Assembly: GCF_007828045.1 (NCBI RefSeq)
Contig: NZ_VITN01000003.1
Location: 62,001-126,000 of the forward strand
Length of the DNA stretch: 64,000 bases
Reading direction: 5' to 3'
Source: Nitrospirillum amazonense
GTDB lineage: Bacteria > Pseudomonadota > Alphaproteobacteria > Azospirillales > Azospirillaceae
Shown: in pieces, positions 54,344 to 62,530 of the stretch
Layout: each line of letters begins with the position of its first letter
Numbering within the stretch: position 1 is the first letter of the stretch
Position numbers and translations under genes: made by a program
Notes under the pieces: model-generated
Databases searched by the model: none
The model's input: only the letters and a program-made list of their open reading frames with translations
Told to the model about the DNA's origin: nothing

Positions 54344-54772
54344 TTAGAACGGCCGGACGATGACCAGGATGACGATCAGGATCATCAGCAGGGTCGGCAC
54401 CTCGTTGGCCATGCGAAAGAAGCGCGGGGATTTGATGTTGCGATCCTCCGCGAACGCGCGGCGCCAGCGGGCCATGACCATGTGCATGACGGTCATCAGC
54501 ACCACCAGCGACAGCTTGGCGTGCAGCCAGCCGGCCCCCTTCAGCAGCCCCGGATCCAAGGTGATCATGGCCAGGCCACAGGCCCAGGTCAGAATCATGG
54601 CCGGGTTCATGATGACGCGCAGCAGACGCCGCTCCATGACCTTGAAGGTCTCGGACTGGGCGGATCCGGCGGGCGCGTCGCAGTGGTAGACGAACAGCCG
54701 CGGCAGGTAGAACAGCCCCGCCATCCAGGAGATGACGGCGATGACGTGGATGGCCTTGATCCAGAGGTACAT
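54344..54772 (-). CDS. hemJ: Protoporphyrinogen oxidase HemJ
   Basis: HemJ oxidises protoporphyrinogen IX to protoporphyrin IX in the membrane. The 142-residue protein has about four membrane helices and the conserved LWIKAIHVIAVISWMAGLFYLPRLFVYH, plus MERRLLRVIMNPAMILTWACGL and LHAKLSLVVLMTVMH. It lies directly downstream of hemH, its pathway successor, and hemE, giving hemE-hemH-hemJ on one strand. Confidence 0.94.
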   Translation of the reverse strand: MYLWIKAIHVIAVISWMAGLFYLPRLFVYHCDAPAGSAQSETFKVMERRLLRVIMNPAMILTWACGLAMITLDPGLLKGAGWLHAKLSLVVLMTVMHMVMARWRRAFAEDRNIKSPRFFRMANEVPTLLMILIVILVIVRPF

Positions 54773-54812
54773 GGGGATGCGCCCTGCCCTGTCTTTGAGG
54801 TCTTGACGCCCC

Positions 54813-55922
54813 TTATGCCCCCGAGGCGGGCTGCGGGCAACCGGCTTTGCCGGCCGGGCATAGGCGCAGGCCGGTGCCGCACATCACCGGCCCGCCGGCG
54901 GCGCGGATCAGCGCCTGGCGCACCAGGCCGGCCAAACCCAGGATGAAGGACGGTTCCACGCCCACCGCCGGTACGCGCACGAAGTGGGGGACGCCCACCT
55001 CCCTGGCCAGGTGCCGGTACTCGTGCTCGATCTCCACCAGGGTTTCGGAATGTTCGGAGACGAAGGCGATCGGCACCACCACCACCGGCACCCTGTCCTG
55101 GCCGGCGCGGCGGATCTCCTCATCCGTGGAGGGGCCGATCCACTTCATGGGGCCGACCCGGCTCTGGTAGCAGGAGACCCAATCGAGTTTCTCGATGCGC
55201 AGGGACTTCACCACCGCCTGGGCCGTGCGTTCGCACTGAAACTGATAGGGGTCGCCACCTTTCACCACCTTCTCCGGCAGGCCATGGGCGGAGAACAGGA
55301 CGCGCGGCTTGCCGTGGGGGGCGGCCTCTTCCAGGCCGGCGCGAATCAGCTTGGCCGTGGCGGCGACGAAACCCGGCTCATCCGGGTAGCAGCAGATGGA
55401 GCGTGAGGGCGCCGTCAGGCCCGCCGCCTTGGCCGCCCGCTGCCAATCCTTGAGGCTGGAGGCGGTGGTGGTGGTGGAGAACTGGGGGTAGAGGGGCAGC
55501 AGCACCACCTCATCCGGTTCCCAATCCTTCACGTCATGCGCCACGGCGTCGCTGAAGGGGTGCCAATAGCGCATGCTGACGAACACCCGCACGGTGCCCG
55601 CGTCCCACAACTGCTGCTCCAGCGCCTGGGCCTGGGCCTGGGTGTTGGGCAGCAGGGGCGAGCCGCCGCCCAGGGTCTGGTAGATGCCCTGGGCGACCTT
55701 GTCTCGCCGGCTGGAAATCAGGTGCGCCACCAGTTGGCGGAAAGGGGCAGGCAGGCCAATGATGGCCGGATCGCGGAACAGGTTGTAGAGGAAGGGCCGC
55801 ACCGCCTCCAACCTGTCCGGCCCGCCGAGATTGAACAGGACGACGGCGATGCGGCGGGCGCGGGCGGCCTTGGGCGCCGCCTGGGTGTGGGGCGTAATCT
55901 CAGGAAGGGGCAGCGGGCTCAT
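54813..55922 (-). CDS. hemH: Ferrochelatase
   Basis: Ferrochelatase inserts Fe(II) into protoporphyrin IX. The 369-residue protein has VLFNLGGPDRLEAVRPFLYNLF, MRYWHPF, the active-site His in LFSAHGLPEKVVKGGDPY, and CYQSRVGPMKWIGPSTDE. The C-terminal tail has three Cys spaced by six residues each (MCGTGLRLCPAGKAGCP), where [2Fe-2S] ferrochelatases carry cluster ligands; a fourth ligand is not obvious. It is 40 bp before hemJ and 83 bp after hemE. Confidence 0.95.
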   Translation of the reverse strand: MSPLPLPEITPHTQAAPKAARARRIAVVLFNLGGPDRLEAVRPFLYNLFRDPAIIGLPAPFRQLVAHLISSRRDKVAQGIYQTLGGGSPLLPNTQAQAQALEQQLWDAGTVRVFVSMRYWHPFSDAVAHDVKDWEPDEVVLLPLYPQFSTTTTASSLKDWQRAAKAAGLTAPSRSICCYPDEPGFVAATAKLIRAGLEEAAPHGKPRVLFSAHGLPEKVVKGGDPYQFQCERTAQAVVKSLRIEKLDWVSCYQSRVGPMKWIGPSTDEEIRRAGQDRVPVVVVPIAFVSEHSETLVEIEHEYRHLAREVGVPHFVRVPAVGVEPSFILGLAGLVRQALIRAAGGPVMCGTGLRLCPAGKAGCPQPASGA

Positions 55923-56005
55923 GGGGGCTCGGTAGCGGTCGGCGGGTCGTGTCGGCGCGGGCGGATACGGCCGGCCACGCGCCTTGGATCATCGGATGGA
56001 GCAGA

Positions 56006-57088
56006 TCATTCCTGATTTAAGGACGGCCATTCCTGGATCAAGCGGGACAGCTCCGCGACATGCTCGGGCGGGGTCTGCTGCACGATGCCGTGGCCCAGGT
56101 TGAAAATGAAGGGTCCCTTGCCCAGCGCCGATAGGATGTCCGTGGCGGCGCGGCGCAACGCCGTCCCCCCCGCCACCAGGGCCAGCGGATCCAGGTTGCC
56201 CTGGATGGGCACGCGGCTCTGCAGGGCGTTGACGGCCCAGTCCAGCGGGACGGACGTGTCCAGGCTGACAGCGTCCACCCCTGTCTGCTCCACATACGCC
56301 TGGATGCCGATGCCCGCCCCGCGCGGAAAGCCAATGACGGGCACCCCCGGATGCCTGTCCTTCAGGGCCTGCACGATGGCCCGGGTGGGGGCGATGGACC
56401 AGCGGACGAATTCCGCCGGGGCCAGCGCGCCGGCCCAGCTGTCGAACAGCTGCACCACCTCCGCACCCGCCCGGATCTGGGCGGACAGGTGGGTGACGGT
56501 GGTCTCGACCAGCAAATCGATCAGGCACTGAAATCCCGCCGGATCCCGGTAGGCCCAGCCCTTGGCGTGCAGGAACTCCTTCGAGCCGGCCCCCTCGACC
56601 ATATAGGTCGCGACGGTCCAGGGGCTGCCCGCGAAACCGATGAGCGTCACCGGATCCGGCAGGGCCGCCCGGATACGCCGGACAGCCTCGTAGACCGGTT
56701 CCGCCCGCTCTTCCAGATGGGCGATGTCCAGCCGGTCCAGCCCGGCCTGGTCACGGATGGGATCCAGGCGCGGCCCCTCGCCTTCCGCGAACCACACCTT
56801 CTGTCCCAGCGCGTGCGGCAGGATCAAGATGTCGGAGAACAGTATGGCGGCGTCCATGCCATAGCGCCGGATGGGCTGCAGCGTCACCTCGGTCGCCAGA
56901 TCCGGCTTCAGGCACAGGTCCAGGAAGCCGCCGGCCTGGGCCCGTACCTCACGGTATTCGGGCAGGTAGCGGCCGGCCTGGCGCATCAGCCAGAAGGGCG
57001 GACGGGGGGCGGTCTCACCCTTCAGGGTGCGCAGCAGCAGGCGGTCCGGCCGGCTTTGGGGCTGGATCTGGGACAAGGCGGTCTCCAT
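56006..57088 (-). CDS. hemE: Uroporphyrinogen decarboxylase
   Basis: HemE decarboxylates uroporphyrinogen III to coproporphyrinogen III. The 360-residue protein has the signature PPFWLMRQAGRYLPEYREVR, AILFSDILILPHALGQ and GFPRGAGIGIQAYVEQTGVDAVSLD. In Caulobacter and Rickettsia hemE borders the chromosome origin, and here too a DnaA-box-rich gap lies directly upstream. Confidence 0.97.
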   Translation of the reverse strand: METALSQIQPQSRPDRLLLRTLKGETAPRPPFWLMRQAGRYLPEYREVRAQAGGFLDLCLKPDLATEVTLQPIRRYGMDAAILFSDILILPHALGQKVWFAEGEGPRLDPIRDQAGLDRLDIAHLEERAEPVYEAVRRIRAALPDPVTLIGFAGSPWTVATYMVEGAGSKEFLHAKGWAYRDPAGFQCLIDLLVETTVTHLSAQIRAGAEVVQLFDSWAGALAPAEFVRWSIAPTRAIVQALKDRHPGVPVIGFPRGAGIGIQAYVEQTGVDAVSLDTSVPLDWAVNALQSRVPIQGNLDPLALVAGGTALRRAATDILSALGKGPFIFNLGHGIVQQTPPEHVAELSRLIQEWPSLNQE

Positions 57089-57561
57089 AGGGGCGCCGGC
57101 GCGCTGGCGGCCGGGCCCGACGTTTTCCCACAGGCCCCTTTTCTACTCTGATCTAATTTGAAAAAGGAATGGGGTGGTAGTTGGCCCTGTGGATAACGGG
57201 AATTCAAGATCATCCGTATTTCATCCACAGCGTTCGCGGGATCCCGTGTCGGCTCTTCAGGATGTGGATGACGCTGCGGGGTTTCTGGTCAGAGGCTTGG
57301 AATGTTATAGATTCCGTCGGGTCTGGGGATCCTGGGGATAAGTGGGCGGCGCCGGTCATCGCCCCGGCTGTTCCAAGGGGTGACGGACCTTTATCCCGAT
57401 GCGGGATTCCCTCTGCGTGGGATCCCAGGAAGCCTGTATGGAAAGGAAATGGGATCCCGGAACGACGGATTTTTCCCGGATTGTTCGCCGGTTTTCCCCA
57501 GATCCAGTCCACAGGCATCCAGTCCACAGGCATTTAGTCCGCCTCTTCCAAGCCCACCCAT
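57089..57561. other. Probable chromosome replication origin (oriC)
   Basis: This 473-bp gene-free stretch is flanked by hemE and ppsR-maf-aroE-coaE-dnaQ, the Caulobacter-type origin context. It has a perfect DnaA box on the minus strand (TTATCCACA, 57188-57196) and near-matches: TCATCCACA (57221-57229 plus; 57263-57271 minus), TTATCCCCA (57333-57341 minus) and TTATCCCGA (57391-57399). CAGTCCACA occurs twice (57505-57513, 57520-57528). An AT-rich run at 57139-57170 could be the unwinding element. GGGATCCC recurs at 57238, 57419 and 57451. The divergent genes on each side have no room for a gene between them. Confidence 0.85.
57502..57531 (+). repeat. Tandem 15-bp repeat with DnaA-like cores
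   Basis: ATCCAGTCCACAGGC occurs twice in direct tandem (57502-57516, 57517-57531), 30 bp before the ppsR start. Each contains CAGTCCACA, matching the last five bases of the DnaA box. It may be a low-affinity DnaA site pair or a ppsR control element. Confidence 0.8.
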
Positions 57562-58494
57562 ATGTCCGTTGCCGGAGCGACGCCCTTGCCCCAGACGCCC
57601 CAAACCAAGGAATTCCACCTGCACCTGGTGTCCGACGCCACCGGCGAGACCATCAATTCCGTGGCGCGTGCCTGCGTCTCGCAGTTCGACCATGTCGAGC
57701 CCATCGAGCATTTCTGGAACCTGGTCCGCACCGACCGGCAGCTGGAAATGGTGATCGACGGCATCCGGGATAATCCGGGTCTGGTCATGTTCACCCTGGT
57801 GAACGAGCGGCTGCGCCGACGCCTGCAGGACACCTGCCGTGAGATCGGCATCCCCTGCGTGCCGGTGCTGGACCACCTGATCAATTCGCTGGCCGCCTAC
57901 CTGGGCCTGGAAAGCCAGAGCCAGCCAGGCCGCCAGCATGCCTTGGACGCGGAGTATTTCAGCCGCATCGACGCCATGGACTTCGCCCTGGGCCATGACG
58001 ACGGCCAGACGGCGTGGGAACTGCACCAGGCCGATGTCATCCTGGTGGGTGTCTCACGCACCTCCAAGACGCCGACCTGCATCTATCTGGCCAACCGCGG
58101 CATCAAGGCGGCCAACATTCCCTTTGTCCCCGGCTGCCCCCTGCCGCCGGAACTGGACCAGGTGTCGCGCCCCCTGGTGGTGGGGCTGACCAAGGACCCC
58201 GAGCGGCTGATCCAGATCCGCCGCAATCGCCTGCGCCTGTTGAACCAGGGCGAGGAAACCAGCTACGTCGATCCCGAGCAGGTGCGGTCGGAATTGTCGG
58301 AGGCGCGGCGGCTGTACAGTCGCAAGGGCTGGCCCGTCATCGATGTCACCCGCCGGTCCATCGAGGAGACGGCGGCTGAGATCCTCATGCTGCTGGCCCG
58401 CCGCCGTCCAGCGGGGGCCGAGCCCATCAACCCCGTGGGGGAGCCGGCGGAGGGTCCGCGCCTGTCCCCCCGCCCGCCCCATTCCGGAATGTGA
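57562..58494 (+). CDS. ppsR: PEP synthetase/PPDK regulatory kinase-pyrophosphorylase (DUF299)
   Basis: This family phosphorylates and reactivates PEP synthetase or pyruvate phosphate dikinase. The 310-residue protein opens with FHLHLVSDATGETINSVARA and has the P-loop-like GVSRTSKTPTCIYLANRG and IPFVPGCPLPPEL, then a polar Pro-rich tail of about 30 residues. It is the first gene right of oriC, as in Caulobacter and Rickettsia, and runs into maf. Confidence 0.95.
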   Translation: MSVAGATPLPQTPQTKEFHLHLVSDATGETINSVARACVSQFDHVEPIEHFWNLVRTDRQLEMVIDGIRDNPGLVMFTLVNERLRRRLQDTCREIGIPCVPVLDHLINSLAAYLGLESQSQPGRQHALDAEYFSRIDAMDFALGHDDGQTAWELHQADVILVGVSRTSKTPTCIYLANRGIKAANIPFVPGCPLPPELDQVSRPLVVGLTKDPERLIQIRRNRLRLLNQGEETSYVDPEQVRSELSEARRLYSRKGWPVIDVTRRSIEETAAEILMLLARRRPAGAEPINPVGEPAEGPRLSPRPPHSGM

Positions 58495-58500
58495 GTGTGC

Positions 58501-59136
58501 ATGTCGTCTGAAGATTTCCCGTCCACCCCCGTGCTGTCGACCCAGCCGGTGGTGCTGGCGTCCGGCAGCCAGACGCGCCTGTCGTTGCTGCGCGGCGCGG
58601 GGCTGGAGGTCGTGGCCCACCGCCCCGGCGTGGATGAGGAAGAGGTCAAGCTGTCGTGCAAGGCCGGCGGCCTGACGGTGGAGGAAACGGCGGAGGCCTT
58701 GGCGGAGCTGAAGGCGTCGCGCGTGGCCGCCAAGGTGCCTGGCGCTTACGTCATCGGCGCCGACCAGATGCTGGAGTGCGAGGGCCGTTGGTTCGACAAG
58801 CCGGAGGATCGCGCCGGTGCCGCCGAGCAGTTGCGCGCCCTGTCCGGCCGCACCCACCGCTTGGTGACCACCGCCGTGCTGTTCCACAACAACAGCCGTG
58901 TCTGGCACCAGACCGACCAGGCCAAGCTGACCATGCGCGCCCTGAGCGATGACTTTATCGAGCGCTATCTGGATGCCGCCGGCAATGCCGTGCTGACCTC
59001 CGTCGGCGGTTATCAGCTGGAGGCCCTGGGCGCCCAGTTGTTCACCCGTGTGGCCGGCGACCATTTCACCATCCTGGGCCTGCCGCTGCTGCCCCTCCTG
59101 GGCTTCCTGCGCGTGCGCGGCGTGTTGCCGTCATGA
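58501..59136 (+). CDS. maf: Maf-like nucleotide pyrophosphatase
   Basis: Maf proteins hydrolyse modified or canonical nucleoside triphosphates to prevent misincorporation. The 211-residue product has VVLASGSQTRLSLLRGAGLEV, VIGADQMLECEGRWFDKP and LSGRTHRLVT in family order. The ATG at 58501 is 6 nt past the ppsR stop; a GTG two codons earlier is possible. Its end overlaps aroE (ATGA). Confidence 0.93.
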   Translation: MSSEDFPSTPVLSTQPVVLASGSQTRLSLLRGAGLEVVAHRPGVDEEEVKLSCKAGGLTVEETAEALAELKASRVAAKVPGAYVIGADQMLECEGRWFDKPEDRAGAAEQLRALSGRTHRLVTTAVLFHNNSRVWHQTDQAKLTMRALSDDFIERYLDAAGNAVLTSVGGYQLEALGAQLFTRVAGDHFTILGLPLLPLLGFLRVRGVLPS

Positions 59137-59984
59137 GCATCACCGGTAGGGCGCGTGTGGCCGGTGTCATGGGCTGGCCGGTGGGGCACAGCCGCAGCCC
59201 GCGCCTGCACGGGCACTGGCTGGCGGAGTACGCCATCGACGGCGCCTACGTGCCGCTGGCGGTGCCGCCGGACCGTATCGATCAAGCCTTGCGCGCCCTG
59301 CCCGCGCTGGGCCTTGTGGGTTGCAACGTCACGGTGCCGCATAAGGAGGCGGCGTTCCGCATCGTGGACCGGGTGGACCAGACCGCCCGCCGCATGGGGG
59401 CGGTCAACACCGTCATCGTCCATGCCGACGGCACGCTGGAGGGCCGCAACACCGATGGCTTTGGCTTCCTCGAGAACCTGAGGGCCGGCGCGCCCGCCTG
59501 GACGGCGGGCCAGGGCCCGGCGGTCATTGTCGGCGCGGGCGGTGCCGCACGGTCGCTGGTGGTGGCGCTGGCCGACGCCGGCGTGCCGGAAATCCGCCTG
59601 GTGAACCGCACGCTCGCCCGGGCGCACGATCTGGTTGCGGATCTGGGCCCAGGCGTGGCCTGTCCGGTGACGGCGGTGGCGTGGGAGGAACGGGGTGAGG
59701 CCCTGGCCGGCGCCCAGCTGCTGGCCAACGCCACCACTCAGGGCATGATGGGTCATCCACCCCTGGATCTGACGCTGAACGCCCTGCCGCGCGGGGCCGT
59801 GGTGACCGACATCGTCTATACGCCCGTGGAAACCCCCCTGTTGGCGGCGGCCAAGGTCCGGGGCCATATCACGGTGGATGGCCGGGGCATGCTGCTGCAC
59901 CAGGGCCGGCCAGGGTTCGAGGCCTGGTTCGGCCGGGCGCCGCAGGTGACGGACGCCCTTTACGCCGCCGTCTTCGGGGACTGA
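59133..59984 (+). CDS. aroE: Shikimate dehydrogenase
   Basis: AroE reduces 3-dehydroshikimate to shikimate with NADPH. The 283-residue protein has the shikimate-binding GHSRSPRLHGHWL, the catalytic Lys in CNVTVPHKEAAF, Asp in NTDGFGFLENL, and the NADP loop VGAGGAARSLVVAL. Translationally coupled to maf and followed by coaE after 21 bp. Confidence 0.96.
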   Translation: MSITGRARVAGVMGWPVGHSRSPRLHGHWLAEYAIDGAYVPLAVPPDRIDQALRALPALGLVGCNVTVPHKEAAFRIVDRVDQTARRMGAVNTVIVHADGTLEGRNTDGFGFLENLRAGAPAWTAGQGPAVIVGAGGAARSLVVALADAGVPEIRLVNRTLARAHDLVADLGPGVACPVTAVAWEERGEALAGAQLLANATTQGMMGHPPLDLTLNALPRGAVVTDIVYTPVETPLLAAAKVRGHITVDGRGMLLHQGRPGFEAWFGRAPQVTDALYAAVFGD

Positions 59985-60005
59985 ACAGCGCATGGCGGTG
60001 CCCCG

Positions 60006-60650
60006 ATGATTGTGCTGGGCCTCACCGGGTCGATCGGCATGGGCAAATCCACGGCGGCGGCGATGCTGCGCCGGCTGGGCTGTCCCGTGCACGACAGCGA
60101 TGCCACGGTGCATCGCCTGTATGCCAAGGGCGGCGCGGCGGTGGGCCCCATCGGCCGGGCGTTCCCCGGCGTGGTGCGTGATGGTGCGGTGGACCGGCAG
60201 TTGCTGTCGGCGGAAGTCATGGGCAACACCCCGGCTCTGAAACGGCTGGAGGCCATCGTCCATCCCCTGGTGGCCCAGGCGCGCGACCGTTTCCTGCGCC
60301 GTGCCGCCGCCAGCGGCGCCAAGGTGGCCGTGCTGGACGTGCCCCTGCTGTTCGAGACCGGCGGGCAGGCGCATTGCGACCGGGTGGCTGTCGTCTCCGC
60401 CCCCCGCAGCCTGCAGCGCGCCCGGGTGCTGGCCCGGCCGGGCATGAGCCTAGGCAAGCTGGACGCCATTCTGCGCCGGCAGATGCCGGATGCCGAGAAG
60501 CGGCGGCGGGCGGATTTCATCGTGCCCACAGGCCTGGGCCGCGCGCTGACCTTGCGGCGGCTGGCCGGCATCGTCACACTGCTGTCCGGGCAGCGCGGAC
60601 GGGTATGGCCGCCCCGCCCCCGTCCGTCATCGATCCGTAGAGCCAGGTAG
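60006..60650 (+). CDS. coaE: Dephospho-CoA kinase
   Basis: CoaE performs the last CoA step, phosphorylating the ribose 3'-OH. The 214-residue protein has P-loop LGLTGSIGMGKSTAAAML, VHDSDATVHRLY and VLDVPLLFETG. The C-terminal 20 residues are Arg/Pro-rich and beyond the usual family end. It is part of the ppsR-maf-aroE-coaE-dnaQ run. Confidence 0.95.
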   Translation: MIVLGLTGSIGMGKSTAAAMLRRLGCPVHDSDATVHRLYAKGGAAVGPIGRAFPGVVRDGAVDRQLLSAEVMGNTPALKRLEAIVHPLVAQARDRFLRRAAASGAKVAVLDVPLLFETGGQAHCDRVAVVSAPRSLQRARVLARPGMSLGKLDAILRRQMPDAEKRRRADFIVPTGLGRALTLRRLAGIVTLLSGQRGRVWPPRPRPSSIRRAR

Positions 60651-60659
60651 CCCGTTCCC

Positions 60660-61373
60660 ATGCGTGAAATCGTTCTCGATACCGAAACCACCGGCGTGAA
60701 TGCCTTGGGCGGTGACCGCGTGGTGGAAATCGGCTGCGTGGAACTGCTGAACCACGTGGCCACCGGCAACAGCTGGCACGCCTACATCAACCCGGAGCGG
60801 GACATGCCGGCGGAAGCGGAGGCGGTGCACGGCCTGTCGGCCGCCTTCCTCTCGGATAAGCCGGTGTTCGCCGCCGTGGCCGGCGACTTCCTGGATTTCA
60901 TCCAGGATAGTCCGCTGATCATCCACAACGCCAGCTTCGACATGGGCTTCCTGAACGCGGAGTTTACGCGCCTGGGGATGAAGGCCATGCCCATGGCGCG
61001 CTCGGTCGATACCGTGGCCATGGCGCGCAAGCGCTTCCCCGGCGCGCCGGCCAGCCTGGACGCCTTGTGCCGCCGCTTCGGGATCGACAATTCCGGCCGC
61101 ACCTACCACGGTGCGCTTCTCGACGCCCAACTGCTGGCCGAAGTCTATCTGGAGCTGATGGGTGGCCGGCAGCCCGACCTGGTGCTGGGCGCCACGGCCG
61201 CCAAGACGACGGAGGTCGGCCTGGTGGTGGTGGAAGAGACACGCGTCTTCCGCGCCCCCCGTCCCCATGCCGCCTCGCCTGAGGAGTTGGAGGCCCACGC
61301 CGCCTTCCTCAAGGACATCAAGTCGCCGCTGTGGCTGGCGGGTGAGGAACCGGCGGCGGCGACCGCCGGCTGA
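60660..61373 (+). CDS. dnaQ: DNA polymerase III epsilon subunit
   Basis: DnaQ is the 3'-5' proofreading exonuclease of the replicase. The 237-residue protein has ExoI (VLDTETTGVN), ExoII (HNASFDMGFLN) and ExoIII (YHGALLDAQLLAEVYLEL) with all acidic residues in place. A C-terminal region binds the alpha subunit. It ends 2 bp from the converging quinone oxidoreductase stop. Confidence 0.96.
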   Translation: MREIVLDTETTGVNALGGDRVVEIGCVELLNHVATGNSWHAYINPERDMPAEAEAVHGLSAAFLSDKPVFAAVAGDFLDFIQDSPLIIHNASFDMGFLNAEFTRLGMKAMPMARSVDTVAMARKRFPGAPASLDALCRRFGIDNSGRTYHGALLDAQLLAEVYLELMGGRQPDLVLGATAAKTTEVGLVVVEETRVFRAPRPHAASPEELEAHAAFLKDIKSPLWLAGEEPAAATAG

Positions 61374-61375
61374 TC

Positions 61376-62350
61376 TTACGGCAGCAGCACTGTGGAGCCG
61401 GTGGTGCGGCGGGCTTCCAGGGCGGTGTGGGCCTGGGCGGCGTCCTTCAGGGCGTAGGTCTGGCGCACGTCGATCTTCACCTTGCCGGACAGCACGGCGG
61501 CGAACAGGGCGTTGGCGCTGTCGCGCAGTTCCTTGGTGGTGGCGACGTAGCCGCCCAGGGAGGGACGGGTCAGGAACAGCGAGCCCTTGGTGTTCAAGAT
61601 GCCGATGTCCACGGCGCCCACCGGGCCGGAGGCATTGCCGAAGCTGACCATGGTGCCCAGGCGGCTGAGACAGTCCAGGCTCTGGTAGAAGGTGTCCTTG
61701 CCGATGCTGTCGTAGACGACCGGCACGCCCTGGCCGTCGGTGATTTGCTTCACCCGCTCCACGAAGTTCTCGCGGGTGTAGACGATGGTGTGGTCGCAGC
61801 CATGGGCGCGGGCCAGTTCGGCCTTCTCGTCCGAACCGACGGTGCCGATGACGGTGGCGCCCAGGGCCTTGGCCCACTGGCAGGCGATCAGCCCCACCCC
61901 GCCGGCGGCGGCGTGCAGCAGGATGGTCTGTCCCGGCTTCACCGGGAAGGTGCGGTGCAGCAGATAATGCGCGGTCAGGCCTTGCAACAGCATGGCCGCA
62001 CCCGTCTCGTCGTCGATGCCGTCCGGCAGGTGGATCAGGCGCTCAGCCGGGTACAGCCGCGCCTCGGCATAGCCGCCGGTGCCCCCGGTGCAATAGCCGA
62101 CACGGTCGCCAATCTTGAAGTCGTAAACATCCGGCCCCACGGCCTCGACCACGCCGGCGGCCTCCATACCCGGGATCAGGGGCAGCGGGTTCTTGTAGAG
62201 GCCGGTGCGGACATAGATGTCGATGTAGTTCAGGCCCACGGCCGTCTGGCGCAGGCGCACCTGGCCGGGACCAGGCTCCTCCACCGTCACCTCCTCCCAC
62301 TTCATCACCTCCGGACCGCCGGTCTGATGAATGCGGATGGCGTGGACCAT
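61376..62350 (-). CDS. qor: NADPH:quinone oxidoreductase (zeta-crystallin-like)
   Basis: This 324-residue medium-chain reductase lacks structural Zn Cys clusters and has the quinone reductase signature: GLNYIDIYVRTGLY, GMEAAGVVEAVG and the Rossmann loop AAAGGVGLIACQWAKALGA. It probably reduces quinones or enones with NADPH. It converges on dnaQ and follows the dienelactone hydrolase gene and repeat copy E. Confidence 0.93.
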   Translation of the reverse strand: MVHAIRIHQTGGPEVMKWEEVTVEEPGPGQVRLRQTAVGLNYIDIYVRTGLYKNPLPLIPGMEAAGVVEAVGPDVYDFKIGDRVGYCTGGTGGYAEARLYPAERLIHLPDGIDDETGAAMLLQGLTAHYLLHRTFPVKPGQTILLHAAAGGVGLIACQWAKALGATVIGTVGSDEKAELARAHGCDHTIVYTRENFVERVKQITDGQGVPVVYDSIGKDTFYQSLDCLSRLGTMVSFGNASGPVGAVDIGILNTKGSLFLTRPSLGGYVATTKELRDSANALFAAVLSGKVKIDVRQTYALKDAAQAHTALEARRTTGSTVLLP

Positions 62351-62424
62351 GATGAGGCTCCTATGACGGGGGAAGAGAGGTCGGCCCAGCCATCAGCGGC
62401 ATGAGACCGCGCCTCATGCCGCTG

Positions 62425-62524
62425 TAGGACGCGACCCGCGTCCGCCGGAAGTTTTCGGGGAACGCGGTGGACTGAAAACTGAGGATAGCCGAGCGGGCGG
62501 ATGCCCGCGCCCGGCGCTTGAGGG
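62425..62524 (+). repeat. Structured intergenic repeat, copy E
   Basis: This copy lies between the dienelactone hydrolase and qor. A 12-bp hairpin precedes it (CAGCGGCATGAG 62394-62405 / CTCATGCCGCTG 62413-62424). Hairpin 1 is GGACGCGACCCGCGTCC (62427-62443). Hairpin 2 pairs AGTTTTC (62450-62456) with GAAAACT (62474-62480) around a 17-nt loop. Hairpin 3 is GCGGGC-GGAT-GCCCGC (62493-62508), and the end is GCGCTTGAGGG. Confidence 0.92.
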
Positions 62525-62530
62525 ACAATG

